Assembly (NCBI RefSeq): GCF_028858515.1
Contig: NZ_JAPJZJ010000004.1
Coordinates: 1-64,000, forward strand
Length of the DNA: 64,000 nucleotides
Direction: 5' to 3'
Source: Aurantiacibacter sp. D1-12
Lineage (GTDB): Bacteria; Pseudomonadota; Alphaproteobacteria; Sphingomonadales; Sphingomonadaceae
Shown here: piece by piece, positions 56,966 to 64,000 of the stretch
Numbering within the stretch: position 1 is the first letter of the stretch
Layout of the letters: every line of letters starts with the position of its first letter
Program-made: the position numbers and the translations under genes
Notes under the pieces: generated by a model
Told to the model about the DNA's origin: nothing
Database searches by the model: none
What the model saw: only the letters and a program-made list of their open reading frames with translations

Positions 56966-58765
56966 GTGCAGCTAGACGATATCGACAATGCTAAGAACCT
57001 GGTCGACCTGTTTCTGAAACGGGCCGATCAAAAAGGTGATGCGCCTTTCCTTGGCGCAAAGAGGGATGGAGCCTGGCAGACCATCTCCTACGCCGAAGTA
57101 GCCGAACGGGTGTGCCTGCTGGCAGAGAAGCTGCGCGAACTGGGGCTACGCGATGGTGACCGGGTGGTAATCGTTTCCGAAAACCGCCCCGAATGGTGCA
57201 TTGCCGATCTGGCGATTATGGCAGCCGGCTGCATCTCAACCCCCGCCTACACCACCAATACAGAACGCGATCACTGCCATATTCTGGACGATTCGGGCGC
57301 GAGCGCAGTTGTGGTATCCAACCAGAAGCTTGCAAGCGTGCTGTTCCCGGCCATCATGAAGACGGGCAAGGCGCGCCACGTTATTGCAATCGAGCCGATC
57401 CCCTCCTCGCAGTCTGGCTCTTTCGATCTGCATCACATGGATGACATGCTGACGGGCGACGCGGTTGCCGCGCGGGCCGCTGTCGAAGCGCGGATTGCCG
57501 ATATCAAACGCAGCGATACCGCCTGCATCATATACACCAGCGGCACCAGCGGAGCGCCGCGCGGGGTACTGCAACCGCATGGGGCCATCCTGTGCAATAT
57601 CGCCGGGGCAGCGGACATTCTGATGGAGGATTTCGGAGTAGGCGAAGAACGCTTCCTGTCCTTCCTCCCGCTCAGCCATTCCTATGAGCACACCGGCGGC
57701 CAGTTCCTGCCGATCAGTGTCGGCGCGGAAATCTACTATTCGGAAGGGCTGGAAAAGCTCGCCAGCAATATCGAGGAAACCCGCCCAACCTTTATGGTGG
57801 TGGTGCCGCGTCTGTTCGAAGTGCTGCGCACGCGCATCATGAAGCAGATCGAAAAGCAGGGTAAGGTCGCGAATTACCTGATGGACCGCGCGCTGAACAT
57901 TGCAGGTCACGCGAGCGAACGCGGCAGCAAACGCCTCATCGACATTCCAATGGATTTGATTCTGGAGCGCACCCTGCGCCCCAAAATCCGGCAGAAGTTC
58001 GGCGGGCGGATGAAGGCAATGGTTTCCGGCGGCGCGCCGCTCAATCCCGAAGTCGGCAATTTCTTCGAAGCGATGGGTCTCACCATGCTGCAGGGCTACG
58101 GCCAAACCGAAAGCGGGCCGGTAGTTAGCTGCAACCGGCCCAAGGCGGGCCTCAAGATGGACACCGTGGGCCCACCAATGCGCGGTGTCGAAGTGAAGAT
58201 TGCCGATGATGGCGAGATTCTGGTTCGCGGCGAACTGATCATGGCGGGTTACTGGCAGCGGCCCGAGGATACGGAAAAGACGCTTGAAGGCGGCTGGCTC
58301 CATACCGGCGATGTCGGCCATCTCGACGAGAAAGGCCGGATCAAGATTACCGACCGCAAGAAAGACATCATCGTCAACGACAAGGGCGACAATGTCGCGC
58401 CGCAAAAGCTCGAAGGCATGCTGACACTGCAGCCCGAAATCAGTCAGGCGATGATCATGGGCGACAAGAAGCCCTATATGGTCGCGCTGATCGTGCCCGA
58501 TGCCGAATGGGCCCTGCAATGGGCAAGCGCCAACGATATTCCCTTCGATATGAAGGAATTGCAGCATCTCCCTGCGTTCAAAAGCGCGATCAAGGCCGCA
58601 ATCGACCGTACCAACAAGGACCTTTCGGTGATTGAGAAGGTGCGCAAGTTCGAGCTCGCGGACGAACCGTTCTCGGTCGATAATGACCAGATGACGCCAA
58701 CGATGAAGATCCGGCGCCCGTTCATCATGGACGCCTACGGGGAACGGCTGGAAGCGCTCTATTAA
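56966..58765 (+). CDS. Long-chain acyl-CoA synthetase family protein
   Basis: 599 residues from GTG 56966, preceded by AGGAGA. It is an AMP-forming enzyme of the FadD/FAA1 type: YTSGTSGAPRG near residue 189, GYGQTESGPVV near 377, and the C-terminal KITDRKKDIIVNDKGDNVAP near 453. It probably activates fatty acids for lipid metabolism. Chain preference is unknown. Confidence 0.9.
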   Translation: MQLDDIDNAKNLVDLFLKRADQKGDAPFLGAKRDGAWQTISYAEVAERVCLLAEKLRELGLRDGDRVVIVSENRPEWCIADLAIMAAGCISTPAYTTNTERDHCHILDDSGASAVVVSNQKLASVLFPAIMKTGKARHVIAIEPIPSSQSGSFDLHHMDDMLTGDAVAARAAVEARIADIKRSDTACIIYTSGTSGAPRGVLQPHGAILCNIAGAADILMEDFGVGEERFLSFLPLSHSYEHTGGQFLPISVGAEIYYSEGLEKLASNIEETRPTFMVVVPRLFEVLRTRIMKQIEKQGKVANYLMDRALNIAGHASERGSKRLIDIPMDLILERTLRPKIRQKFGGRMKAMVSGGAPLNPEVGNFFEAMGLTMLQGYGQTESGPVVSCNRPKAGLKMDTVGPPMRGVEVKIADDGEILVRGELIMAGYWQRPEDTEKTLEGGWLHTGDVGHLDEKGRIKITDRKKDIIVNDKGDNVAPQKLEGMLTLQPEISQAMIMGDKKPYMVALIVPDAEWALQWASANDIPFDMKELQHLPAFKSAIKAAIDRTNKDLSVIEKVRKFELADEPFSVDNDQMTPTMKIRRPFIMDAYGERLEALY

Positions 58766-58879
58766 AGCGAAGAAGGTGCCCTAACGCGATTTTTACCCTG
58801 CTCTGACAGATAGCCCTGCTTATGCGACTAGCCGTGAGCACACAGGTGCCACACGGCATTGTTATTGCAGGGGAATTCA

Positions 58880-60421
58880 ATGCTGTTTCACTCGTTGGCC
58901 AAACGACCGCGCGCAGGTGCCATGGCCGCCCTCCTCCTTGCTGGATCGGCAATGGCGGGCCTGCCTTCTCACGCATTGGCGCAGGATGGTACGGTCGATG
59001 ATCGTCTTGCAGCGCTCGAAGCGCGGCTGAACCAGCTTGAAAGCGAAAATCGCGAACTGCGGGCCGAAGTCGAACGGCAGGAAAGTACTCAGGCAGCAGT
59101 GCCGCCACCCCCACCCGCTCTTCCCGCTTCGGCGAATAGCCGGAGCAATGCGAATCACGAGGGAGAGCGCGATCTGGTCGGAATCAGCAGCGAATATGCA
59201 TTCGCCATGCTCGATCATACCGAAAACATCACCACGCGTCCGCTGGTTCAGCTGGAGGCGCAGCAAGATGGCTTGCTGGACAGCCGAGTCACATTCTCCG
59301 GACAGGTTACGGCCATCGCCAATTACCAGTGGACCGATACGGACGACAAATTCGGCTACCTGATGCGTCACCCCACAAGCGCCAACCAGCTGGGTGACAA
59401 TGTTTCCGAAGCCGTACTGCATTCCGCGTCGCTGGCAGTGACCGCTGAAGTCGCGCCGCGGGTCACGGCCTATGCCGAATTGCTGTACGATCCGCAGCAG
59501 AGCTTTGGTCGCGGAACAATCACCTCGCTCACGCGCAACCAGGTGCAGCTGCGCCGCGGGTGGGTGATGTATGGCGATCTCGATGCGACCCCGGTCTATG
59601 CGCTCGTAGGCAAGATGGACGTGCCTTTCGGATTGAACGATTCGGTCAACCCATTCACCAATTCGACCAACTGGCACGCCTTTGCTGCGCTGGCATATGG
59701 CGCACAGGTGGGCTTCGTTTCCGATGGCTTCCATATCCGCGCGATGGCAGTGCAAGGCGGGTCCCAGTTCCGCTCCGCCAATGTTCCTGTACAGGGCAGC
59801 TCGACACCATCGCGGCTCAACAACTTTGCCGTCGATGCGCGCTACACGCTCGATCTGGGGGGCTATGGCAACCAGATCATGGTTGGCGCGAGCTATCTGC
59901 ATGGCACCGCCTATTGCCAGGGTTATCCGGTCGTGCACTTCAACCCGTGCGCAGACAACAATCCGGGCATCGCTGCCTACGCCAGACTGGAGTACGGCGA
60001 TCTCGACCTGCTGGCAGAATATGCGCAAACCACTCAGGTCTGGGCGGGAACGCAGGTTCCCGATCCGACCAACCCGCTTAGCGTTTTCGAAGCTTTTGCC
60101 CCGAGTGCGCTGACGCTAGGTGCGCGGTACGGATTTGGCCAGCGACTTAATACCGGCGCACGGCCGCTGCATCTCTCGCTCGAATTCTCGCGCTTCCTTG
60201 CCGGACCCCAAGGAGCGCCGTGGCGCCGCCAGAACCAGATGGTCGCGGGCCTTTCATGGCAACCGCTGCCCAACGTAAACCTGTTCGGCGAATTCGTGCA
60301 TGTTGATGGGTTCGTGCCGCTCAACTTCCTGTCGGGCGGAAACTTCCCTGACGGCAGCACCTGGTCTGACCCGGATGTCGATACCAATGTGATTGTCGCA
60401 GGGGCGCAAGTGGCGTTCTAA
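58880..60421 (+). CDS. Outer-membrane porin-like beta-barrel protein
   Basis: 513 residues from ATG 58880, with AGGGGA upstream. A signal peptide ends near ALAQ at about residue 35. A short coiled coil (RLAALEARLNQLESENREL, residues 43-61) and Pro-rich linker precede alternating beta-strands and a C-terminal Phe (VAGAQVAF). This resembles trimeric porins or LbtU-like siderophore porins. The substrate is unknown. Confidence 0.78.
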   Translation: MLFHSLAKRPRAGAMAALLLAGSAMAGLPSHALAQDGTVDDRLAALEARLNQLESENRELRAEVERQESTQAAVPPPPPALPASANSRSNANHEGERDLVGISSEYAFAMLDHTENITTRPLVQLEAQQDGLLDSRVTFSGQVTAIANYQWTDTDDKFGYLMRHPTSANQLGDNVSEAVLHSASLAVTAEVAPRVTAYAELLYDPQQSFGRGTITSLTRNQVQLRRGWVMYGDLDATPVYALVGKMDVPFGLNDSVNPFTNSTNWHAFAALAYGAQVGFVSDGFHIRAMAVQGGSQFRSANVPVQGSSTPSRLNNFAVDARYTLDLGGYGNQIMVGASYLHGTAYCQGYPVVHFNPCADNNPGIAAYARLEYGDLDLLAEYAQTTQVWAGTQVPDPTNPLSVFEAFAPSALTLGARYGFGQRLNTGARPLHLSLEFSRFLAGPQGAPWRRQNQMVAGLSWQPLPNVNLFGEFVHVDGFVPLNFLSGGNFPDGSTWSDPDVDTNVIVAGAQVAF

Positions 60422-60945
60422 GCCGCTTCGGCGTCTACCTTCTCAGGGAAAAAGCCGGGTTCGCGCGGGCTCCATGCAGGGGCCGTGGCGGCGGATTCGC
60501 TTAGGCTTTGCAGCAGCATCTTGCGGCGGCACGGCTGGATCTGCGGCAAGGCCGCGGCTCCGCAAAACGTGCCGGGCAGGAAGGGCCGTGCAGCGGCACC
60601 CAAGAGGCGTTCGTAGAGGAAACGGTAGGCCGAGAAGCTGTCGATCTGGTTCTGCGCCAGATCCTGTGCCGAAATGCGGATCACCGCGCCCATGAAGGCA
60701 TCGATACCATCGTATCCGGCACCGGCGGGCACGGCGTCGCGCAGCTGGCGCAGCTCGCGATAGGCGAGGTATTGCGAGCGGATAGCGCGCTGATCGGCGG
60801 CACTGCGGCTCCACACCTTGAAAGCATCGCCGCGGCCAAGCGCAATGTCGAGCCCACGCTCAATAAACGCACGCTCGTGCTCCGTGAAGCTCGCGAATTC
60901 GCGCATTTCGGCAATTGTCATCGAAGCGGTTTGCGCTTTGGCCAT
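60418..60945 (-). CDS. Protein of unknown function, convergent with porin
   Basis: 175 residues from ATG 60945, with GGAGAG upstream; a longer frame reads into repeat D and is rejected. Mostly helical; the segment EHERAFIERGLDIALGRGDAFKV near the N-terminus is amphipathic. Four Cys or fewer are present and no membrane segment is obvious. Its TAG shares bases with the porin's TAA. No family is recognised. Confidence 0.62.
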   Translation of the reverse strand: MAKAQTASMTIAEMREFASFTEHERAFIERGLDIALGRGDAFKVWSRSAADQRAIRSQYLAYRELRQLRDAVPAGAGYDGIDAFMGAVIRISAQDLAQNQIDSFSAYRFLYERLLGAAARPFLPGTFCGAAALPQIQPCRRKMLLQSLSESAATAPAWSPREPGFFPEKVDAEAA

Positions 60946-61038
60946 GACAGGCTCTCCAATGGTTGGAGGCCGACAATCGCGCACTATGGTTAATATATGG
61001 TGTGAGGAGAGGGCTGGGTGACTGTTTGAAAGCGCTAT

Positions 61039-61325
61039 GTTTGTTTTTCGAAGCCGCCTCCGCGGGTTCGTCCTCGGTGCTGTTCGCTTCGCTCCGCTAC
61101 GCGGCACCTGCGGTCGCCCGGTCGGGCTCTGTCGTGCGCTAGTCGCGCCCGATGCCAGTACAACGCTGATAAATCGCGCCAAGAACCGGGTGCGAATTGC
61201 TTACCGTGTCGCGGAGCTCGCTCGGCGAATGCCGAGCGCAAGGGCGACCGCCCGCCCGCAGCGGGCGCAGCTTGCCTGCGCATCTAGCGAGGACGCATCG
61301 ACGGAGGTCGATGCAAAAAACAAAC
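61039..61325. repeat. Composite palindromic repeat, copy D (both arms)
   Basis: 287 bp with perfect 10-bp inverted ends GTTTGTTTTT (61039-61048) and AAAAACAAAC (61316-61325). The left arm, read on the minus strand, matches the right arm of copy A; the right arm matches B and C. Hairpins: CGAAGCCGC/GCGGGTTCG around CTCC with one mismatch (61049-61070), CGCTCGGC/GCCGAGCG (61219-61238), GCGCAG/CTGCGC (61265-61281), and the terminal GGAG-loop hairpin. The last base is the first base of the thiG stop-codon complement. The gap 60946-61324 otherwise holds nothing. Confidence 0.87.
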
Positions 61326-62125
61326 TAGATCAAACCCGCCAACGGCGAACTCGGATCGGCATACTTTCTGCGCCCCATACGGCCCGCAAGGTAGGCTTCG
61401 CGCCCTGCTTCGACCGAGAGCTTCATTGCGCGAGCCATGCGGATCGGGTCTTTGGCCTCGGCAATGGCGGTGTTCATCAACACGCCGTCGCAGCCGAGCT
61501 CCATAGCCACCGCGGCATCAGAAGCCGTGCCAACTCCGGCATCGACCAAGACCGGCACTTTCGCACCTTCAACGATGAGCCGGATCGTAACCTGGTTCTG
61601 GATTCCGAGACCCGAGCCGATGGGTGCACCCAGGGGCATGATCGCTACTGCACCCGCTTCTTCGAGCTGCTGCGCGGCGATCGGATCGTCGACGCAATAG
61701 ACCATCGGCTTGAAGCCTTCATTGGCGAGCACTTCGCATGCGCGGATCGTCTCGACCATGTTGGGGTAGAGCGTGCGCGCTTCGCCCAGCACTTCGAGCT
61801 TAACGAGGTCCCAGCCGCCAGCCTCACGTGCCAGCCGCAGCGTACGGATCGCATCGTCTGCTGTGAAGCACCCCGCCGTATTCGGCAGATAGGTTGTCTT
61901 CTTGGGGTCGATGTAGTCCATCAGCACGGGTTGGCTGGGATCGGAAATATTCACCCGGCGAACCGCCACGGTGACGATTTCTGCGCCTGATGCCTCGACG
62001 GCTGCAGCGTTCTGCGCAAAGTCCTTGTATTTGCCGGTGCCCACGATCAGGCGGCTGTTGAAGCGCTGCCCAGCGACTTCCCAGCTGTCATCGGTATTGT
62101 TCGGATTCGTTTCTGCTTCGCTCAT
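61325..62125 (-). CDS. thiG: Thiazole synthase
   Basis: 266 residues from ATG 62125; TTG 62161 is an in-frame alternative nearer thiS. Motifs are [12 protein letters not shown] near residue 25, the Schiff-base Lys in LVKLEVLGE near 107, and [17 protein letters not shown] near 195. It forms the thiazole moiety of thiamine with sulfur from ThiS. Repeat D abuts its stop codon. Confidence 0.93.
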   Translation of the reverse strand: MSEAETNPNNTDDSWEVAGQRFNSRLIVGTGKYKDFAQNAAAVEASGAEIVTVAVRRVNISDPSQPVLMDYIDPKKTTYLPNTAGCFTADDAIRTLRLAREAGGWDLVKLEVLGEARTLYPNMVETIRACEVLANEGFKPMVYCVDDPIAAQQLEEAGAVAIMPLGAPIGSGLGIQNQVTIRLIVEGAKVPVLVDAGVGTASDAAVAMELGCDGVLMNTAIAEAKDPIRMARAMKLSVEAGREAYLAGRMGRRKYADPSSPLAGLI

Positions 62126-62179
62126 GCGCGCGGCGGTAATGGGCTGTCCTTTGCGTTGCAAGGCTCTCGAGGCCGGGAC

Positions 62180-62389
62180 TCAGCCGCCACCAACGAAGTG
62201 TACGATTTCCAGATGGTCGCCATCGGTTAGCGCAGCAGCTTCAAGCCCGGAGCGCGGTGAAATCTCACCGTTGTGCTCGACCGCGACCTTCTGCGGCTCA
62301 AGCCCAAGCTCTCGCACAAAGTCGGCAATCGTTGCAGCGGCCGTCTTCCGCGCATCGCCGTTCACAGTGAGAGTAATCTGCTGAGCCAT
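62180..62389 (-). CDS. thiS: Sulfur carrier protein ThiS
   Basis: 69 residues from ATG 62389. Ubiquitin-like sequence ending in VHFVGGG, so the essential C-terminal Gly-Gly is present. It delivers sulfur to ThiG. Only about 20 bases separate it from the MerC-like gene upstream, leaving no room for a TPP riboswitch. Confidence 0.92.
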   Translation of the reverse strand: MAQQITLTVNGDARKTAAATIADFVRELGLEPQKVAVEHNGEISPRSGLEAAALTDGDHLEIVHFVGGG

Positions 62390-62410
62390 CAGCAATGCAG
62401 ATAGGGCCTG

Positions 62411-62779
62411 TCAGGCCTTGCGCAAGTTCAGGATGTGGCCGGCGGCAACGAGGCCCACACCAATCATCGTGAGCACCGCCTCTTCAGTGCCGTGGCCCAC
62501 GGCCAGTGCACCGCCCATGAAAGACAGCCCGGTCATCGCCACCACGAATGGCGTCCGGCGCCGGTGACGTACCGCACCAAGCCCGATTGCAACGCCAGCA
62601 ACAAGAGTGGCGAGCAGCAGGCCAAAGCGATGAATCGCCGGATCGAGCAGGAAAGTCGCGCCCAGGCCCAATCCGGCGACGAGCACCAGTCCGGCCACGC
62701 AGTGCAAGAGGCAAAGCGCCGACAAAAAGATGCCGACACGGTCCATCTTGCCGCGAATCCATGGTGCGAACTGAGCCAT
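62411..62779 (-). CDS. MerC-domain membrane protein
   Basis: 122 residues with four hydrophobic helices. An early CLLHC motif (residues 23-27) and the compact helices match the MerC family. Classic MerC imports mercury; chromosomal relatives beside Zur-type regulators may handle other metals. A Zur-like dyad precedes it. Confidence 0.82.
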   Translation of the reverse strand: MAQFAPWIRGKMDRVGIFLSALCLLHCVAGLVLVAGLGLGATFLLDPAIHRFGLLLATLVAGVAIGLGAVRHRRRTPFVVAMTGLSFMGGALAVGHGTEEAVLTMIGVGLVAAGHILNLRKA

Positions 62780-62790
62780 GATCGCTATGT

Positions 62791-62807
62791 ATGTTATGCT
62801 GTATCAT
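62791..62807. promoter_or_regulatory. Possible Zur/Fur-like box upstream of MerC-type gene
   Basis: An imperfect dyad ATGTTAT-GCT-GTATCAT (five of seven positions paired) lies 12 bases before the MerC-type ATG. AT-rich dyads of this kind resemble zinc-uptake regulator boxes. It is short and one of several possible readings. Confidence 0.3.
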
Positions 62808-62896
62808 TGCGCAAGGGCGGAATCACCCGTGTGGGCTTTGCACCTGCCCGTTGGTGCGGCTTGCGAATCCGCCGTGGAGCGCGCAAATGGCCGCCC

Positions 62897-63952
62897 ATGA
62901 ATGCAACTTCCCTTTCGCACAGTACCGAGTCGGCAAAGTTCCCGACTCTTCGCCCCCTCGCGATTGCCAACTGGCTTTTTTGTGTCGCAATACTTGTGCT
63001 GATTATGGTGGCTGTCGGCGGGATTACGCGCCTCACTGAAAGCGGCCTTTCGATTACCGAGTGGAAACCGGTAACCGGCGCGCTGCCCCCGCTAAACGAA
63101 GCCGACTGGCAATCAGAGTTCGACCTCTATAAAGCCACGGGCGAATATCAGAACGTTACCGGCCCCGCAGGAATGGATCTGGCGGCGTTCAAGTTCATCT
63201 ATTTCTGGGAATGGTTCCACCGTCTTCTCGGACGGCTAATCGGCCTCGCTTTCGCGCTACCGCTCGCGTGGTTCTGGATCAAGCAGGCCATCCCCGCCGG
63301 GTACAAGCCGCGCCTGCTCGCGCTGCTCGCGCTTGGCGGACTGCAAGGTGCCTTCGGCTGGTTCATGGTTCGATCAGGCCTCTCCACCGAGATGACTGAT
63401 GTTTCGCATTTCTGGCTGTCGATCCACCTCCTCACGGCCTTCTTCACTTTCGGAGGGCTGATCTGGACTGCGCTCGATCTGCGACAATGGGCAAAGGGCA
63501 ACACGCGGCCCGCCACATTGACGCCATTGGCATGGATCGCGGGCGTGATATTGTTTGTGCAGTTGCTGTTTGGAGCATGGGTCGCGGGGCTGAACGCCGG
63601 GCTGGTGTCCGATACCTGGCCGCTTATGCAGGGGCGCATAGTTCCCGAAGCCAACTGGACAAATGGAATTATCTGGGCATCCCTCTACGATCCTTTCTGG
63701 ATTCACTTCGTTCATCGCTGGTGGGCCTGGGTCGCAGTCGTGGCGTTGACCGTCATGGCGCGCAAGGTAAGGTCGATTGTTCGACGGGCTTCCATTGCTA
63801 TCCATTCGGCTTTCGGAACCCAGATCCTACTCGGTATTGCAACCGTTATGACCGGGGTGGAGCTATGGATAGCCGTGGCACATCAGGTGGTCGGCGCCCT
63901 GCTGGTCGGCGCATTCGCCTGGGGTGCCCATGTGCTAGGCAGGCGTGTATGA
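62897..63952 (+). CDS. ctaA: Heme A synthase (COX15/CtaA)
   Basis: 351 residues from ATG 62897; longer frames are not credible. It has about eight membrane helices and the heme-ligating histidines WEWFHRLLGR near residue 110, FWLSIHLL near 176, FVHRWWAW near 272 and VAHQVVGA near 330. It oxidises heme O to heme A for cytochrome oxidase. Confidence 0.94.
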   Translation: MNATSLSHSTESAKFPTLRPLAIANWLFCVAILVLIMVAVGGITRLTESGLSITEWKPVTGALPPLNEADWQSEFDLYKATGEYQNVTGPAGMDLAAFKFIYFWEWFHRLLGRLIGLAFALPLAWFWIKQAIPAGYKPRLLALLALGGLQGAFGWFMVRSGLSTEMTDVSHFWLSIHLLTAFFTFGGLIWTALDLRQWAKGNTRPATLTPLAWIAGVILFVQLLFGAWVAGLNAGLVSDTWPLMQGRIVPEANWTNGIIWASLYDPFWIHFVHRWWAWVAVVALTVMARKVRSIVRRASIAIHSAFGTQILLGIATVMTGVELWIAVAHQVVGALLVGAFAWGAHVLGRRV

Positions 63953-64000
63953 GTGAAGCTGGTGCAGCACTGATATGGTGTCCGTTTGGCGATGAGGCGT
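63949..64000 (+). CDS. cutA: Divalent-cation tolerance protein CutA, truncated at window edge
   Basis: 17 codons are visible from ATG 63949, which overlaps the ctaA stop (ATGA). The sequence MSEAGAALIWCPFGDEA matches the usual start of CutA proteins (an IWCPFPDE-like motif). The rest lies beyond the right edge. Confidence 0.6.
   Translation, partial: MSEAGAALIWCPFGDEA

Noticed and set aside
57236-58567. A 443-codon minus-strand frame
   Set aside because: It is antisense to the acyl-CoA synthetase gene and is not protein-like.
58877-60028. A 383-codon minus-strand frame
   Set aside because: It is antisense to the porin-like gene and has no ribosome site or motif.
62390-62410. TPP riboswitch ahead of thiS
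   Set aside because: Only about 20 bases separate thiS from the MerC-like gene and no THI-box sequence is present.

Overview
The window looks like a chromosomal segment of an alphaproteobacterium, most likely order Sphingomonadales and probably Erythrobacteraceae. This is inferred from GC-rich sequence, a MipZ-type ParA ATPase, the order ileS-lspA-DUF3035, an Rrf2-led SUF operon, a three-gene cytochrome bc1 operon with apt downstream, and small alphaproteobacterial families (DUF2093, DUF3035, MerC-type). No database search was run. Genes are very tightly packed: many neighbours share ATGA/GTGA/TAATG overlaps, several convergent pairs share stop-codon bases, and one divergent pair (xseA/purD) has overlapping start codons.

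Layout. 1-3.8 kb (minus): a truncated J-like protein with a Pro-Glu repeat, a secreted DUF2059-like protein, phosphomannomutase/phosphoglucomutase, a membrane J-protein and mipZ. 3.9-6.2 kb (plus): panC and a DUF4403-like lipoprotein. 6.2-6.6 kb: repeat element A and tRNA-Gly. 6.6-12.7 kb (minus): OmpA-type lipoprotein, Na+/H+ antiporter, apt, petC-petB-petA. 12.8-16.2 kb (minus): a laccase-domain protein and pepN. 16.2-21.4 kb: SDR protein, EamA exporter, threonine aldolase, a small GNAT protein and a bacterial PH-domain pair. 21.4-22.1 kb: repeat element B, tRNA-Thr and a small gene carrying repeat C in frame. 22.1-34.6 kb (plus): gpmA, purE-purK-folA-dipeptidase-ribF-GDPD, ileS-lspA-DUF3035, nadC, a membrane protein, RNase T2 and an orphan exported protein. 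34.6-44.2 kb: tadA, rpmB with a strong shared terminator, an esterase-like protein, an M23 peptidase, xseA, purD, a PfkB kinase, an EI24 protein and several uncharacterised proteins. 44.2-50.9 kb (minus): the SUF iron-sulfur operon. 51-64 kb: AraC regulator, DUF885 hydrolase with a structured leader, pyrD, ggt, acyl-CoA synthetase, porin-like protein, an unknown protein, repeat D, thiG-thiS, a MerC-like protein, ctaA and the start of cutA.

Most of the content is housekeeping: purine, pyrimidine, folate, flavin, NAD, thiamine and pantothenate metabolism, Fe-S assembly feeding bc1 and other enzymes, heme A synthesis, and envelope proteins. There is no prophage, transposase, CRISPR array or plasmid gene.

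The most unusual signal is a dispersed palindromic repeat with four copies (A-D). Its ends read TTGTTTTTCG...CGAAAAACAA and each arm carries a terminal hairpin with an invariant GGAG loop. The stem sequence differs between copies while pairing is largely preserved. One copy lies in frame inside a small gene. A second signal is a minus-strand leader ahead of the DUF885 gene, with an intrinsic terminator and a perfectly complementary upstream segment that could act as an antiterminator.
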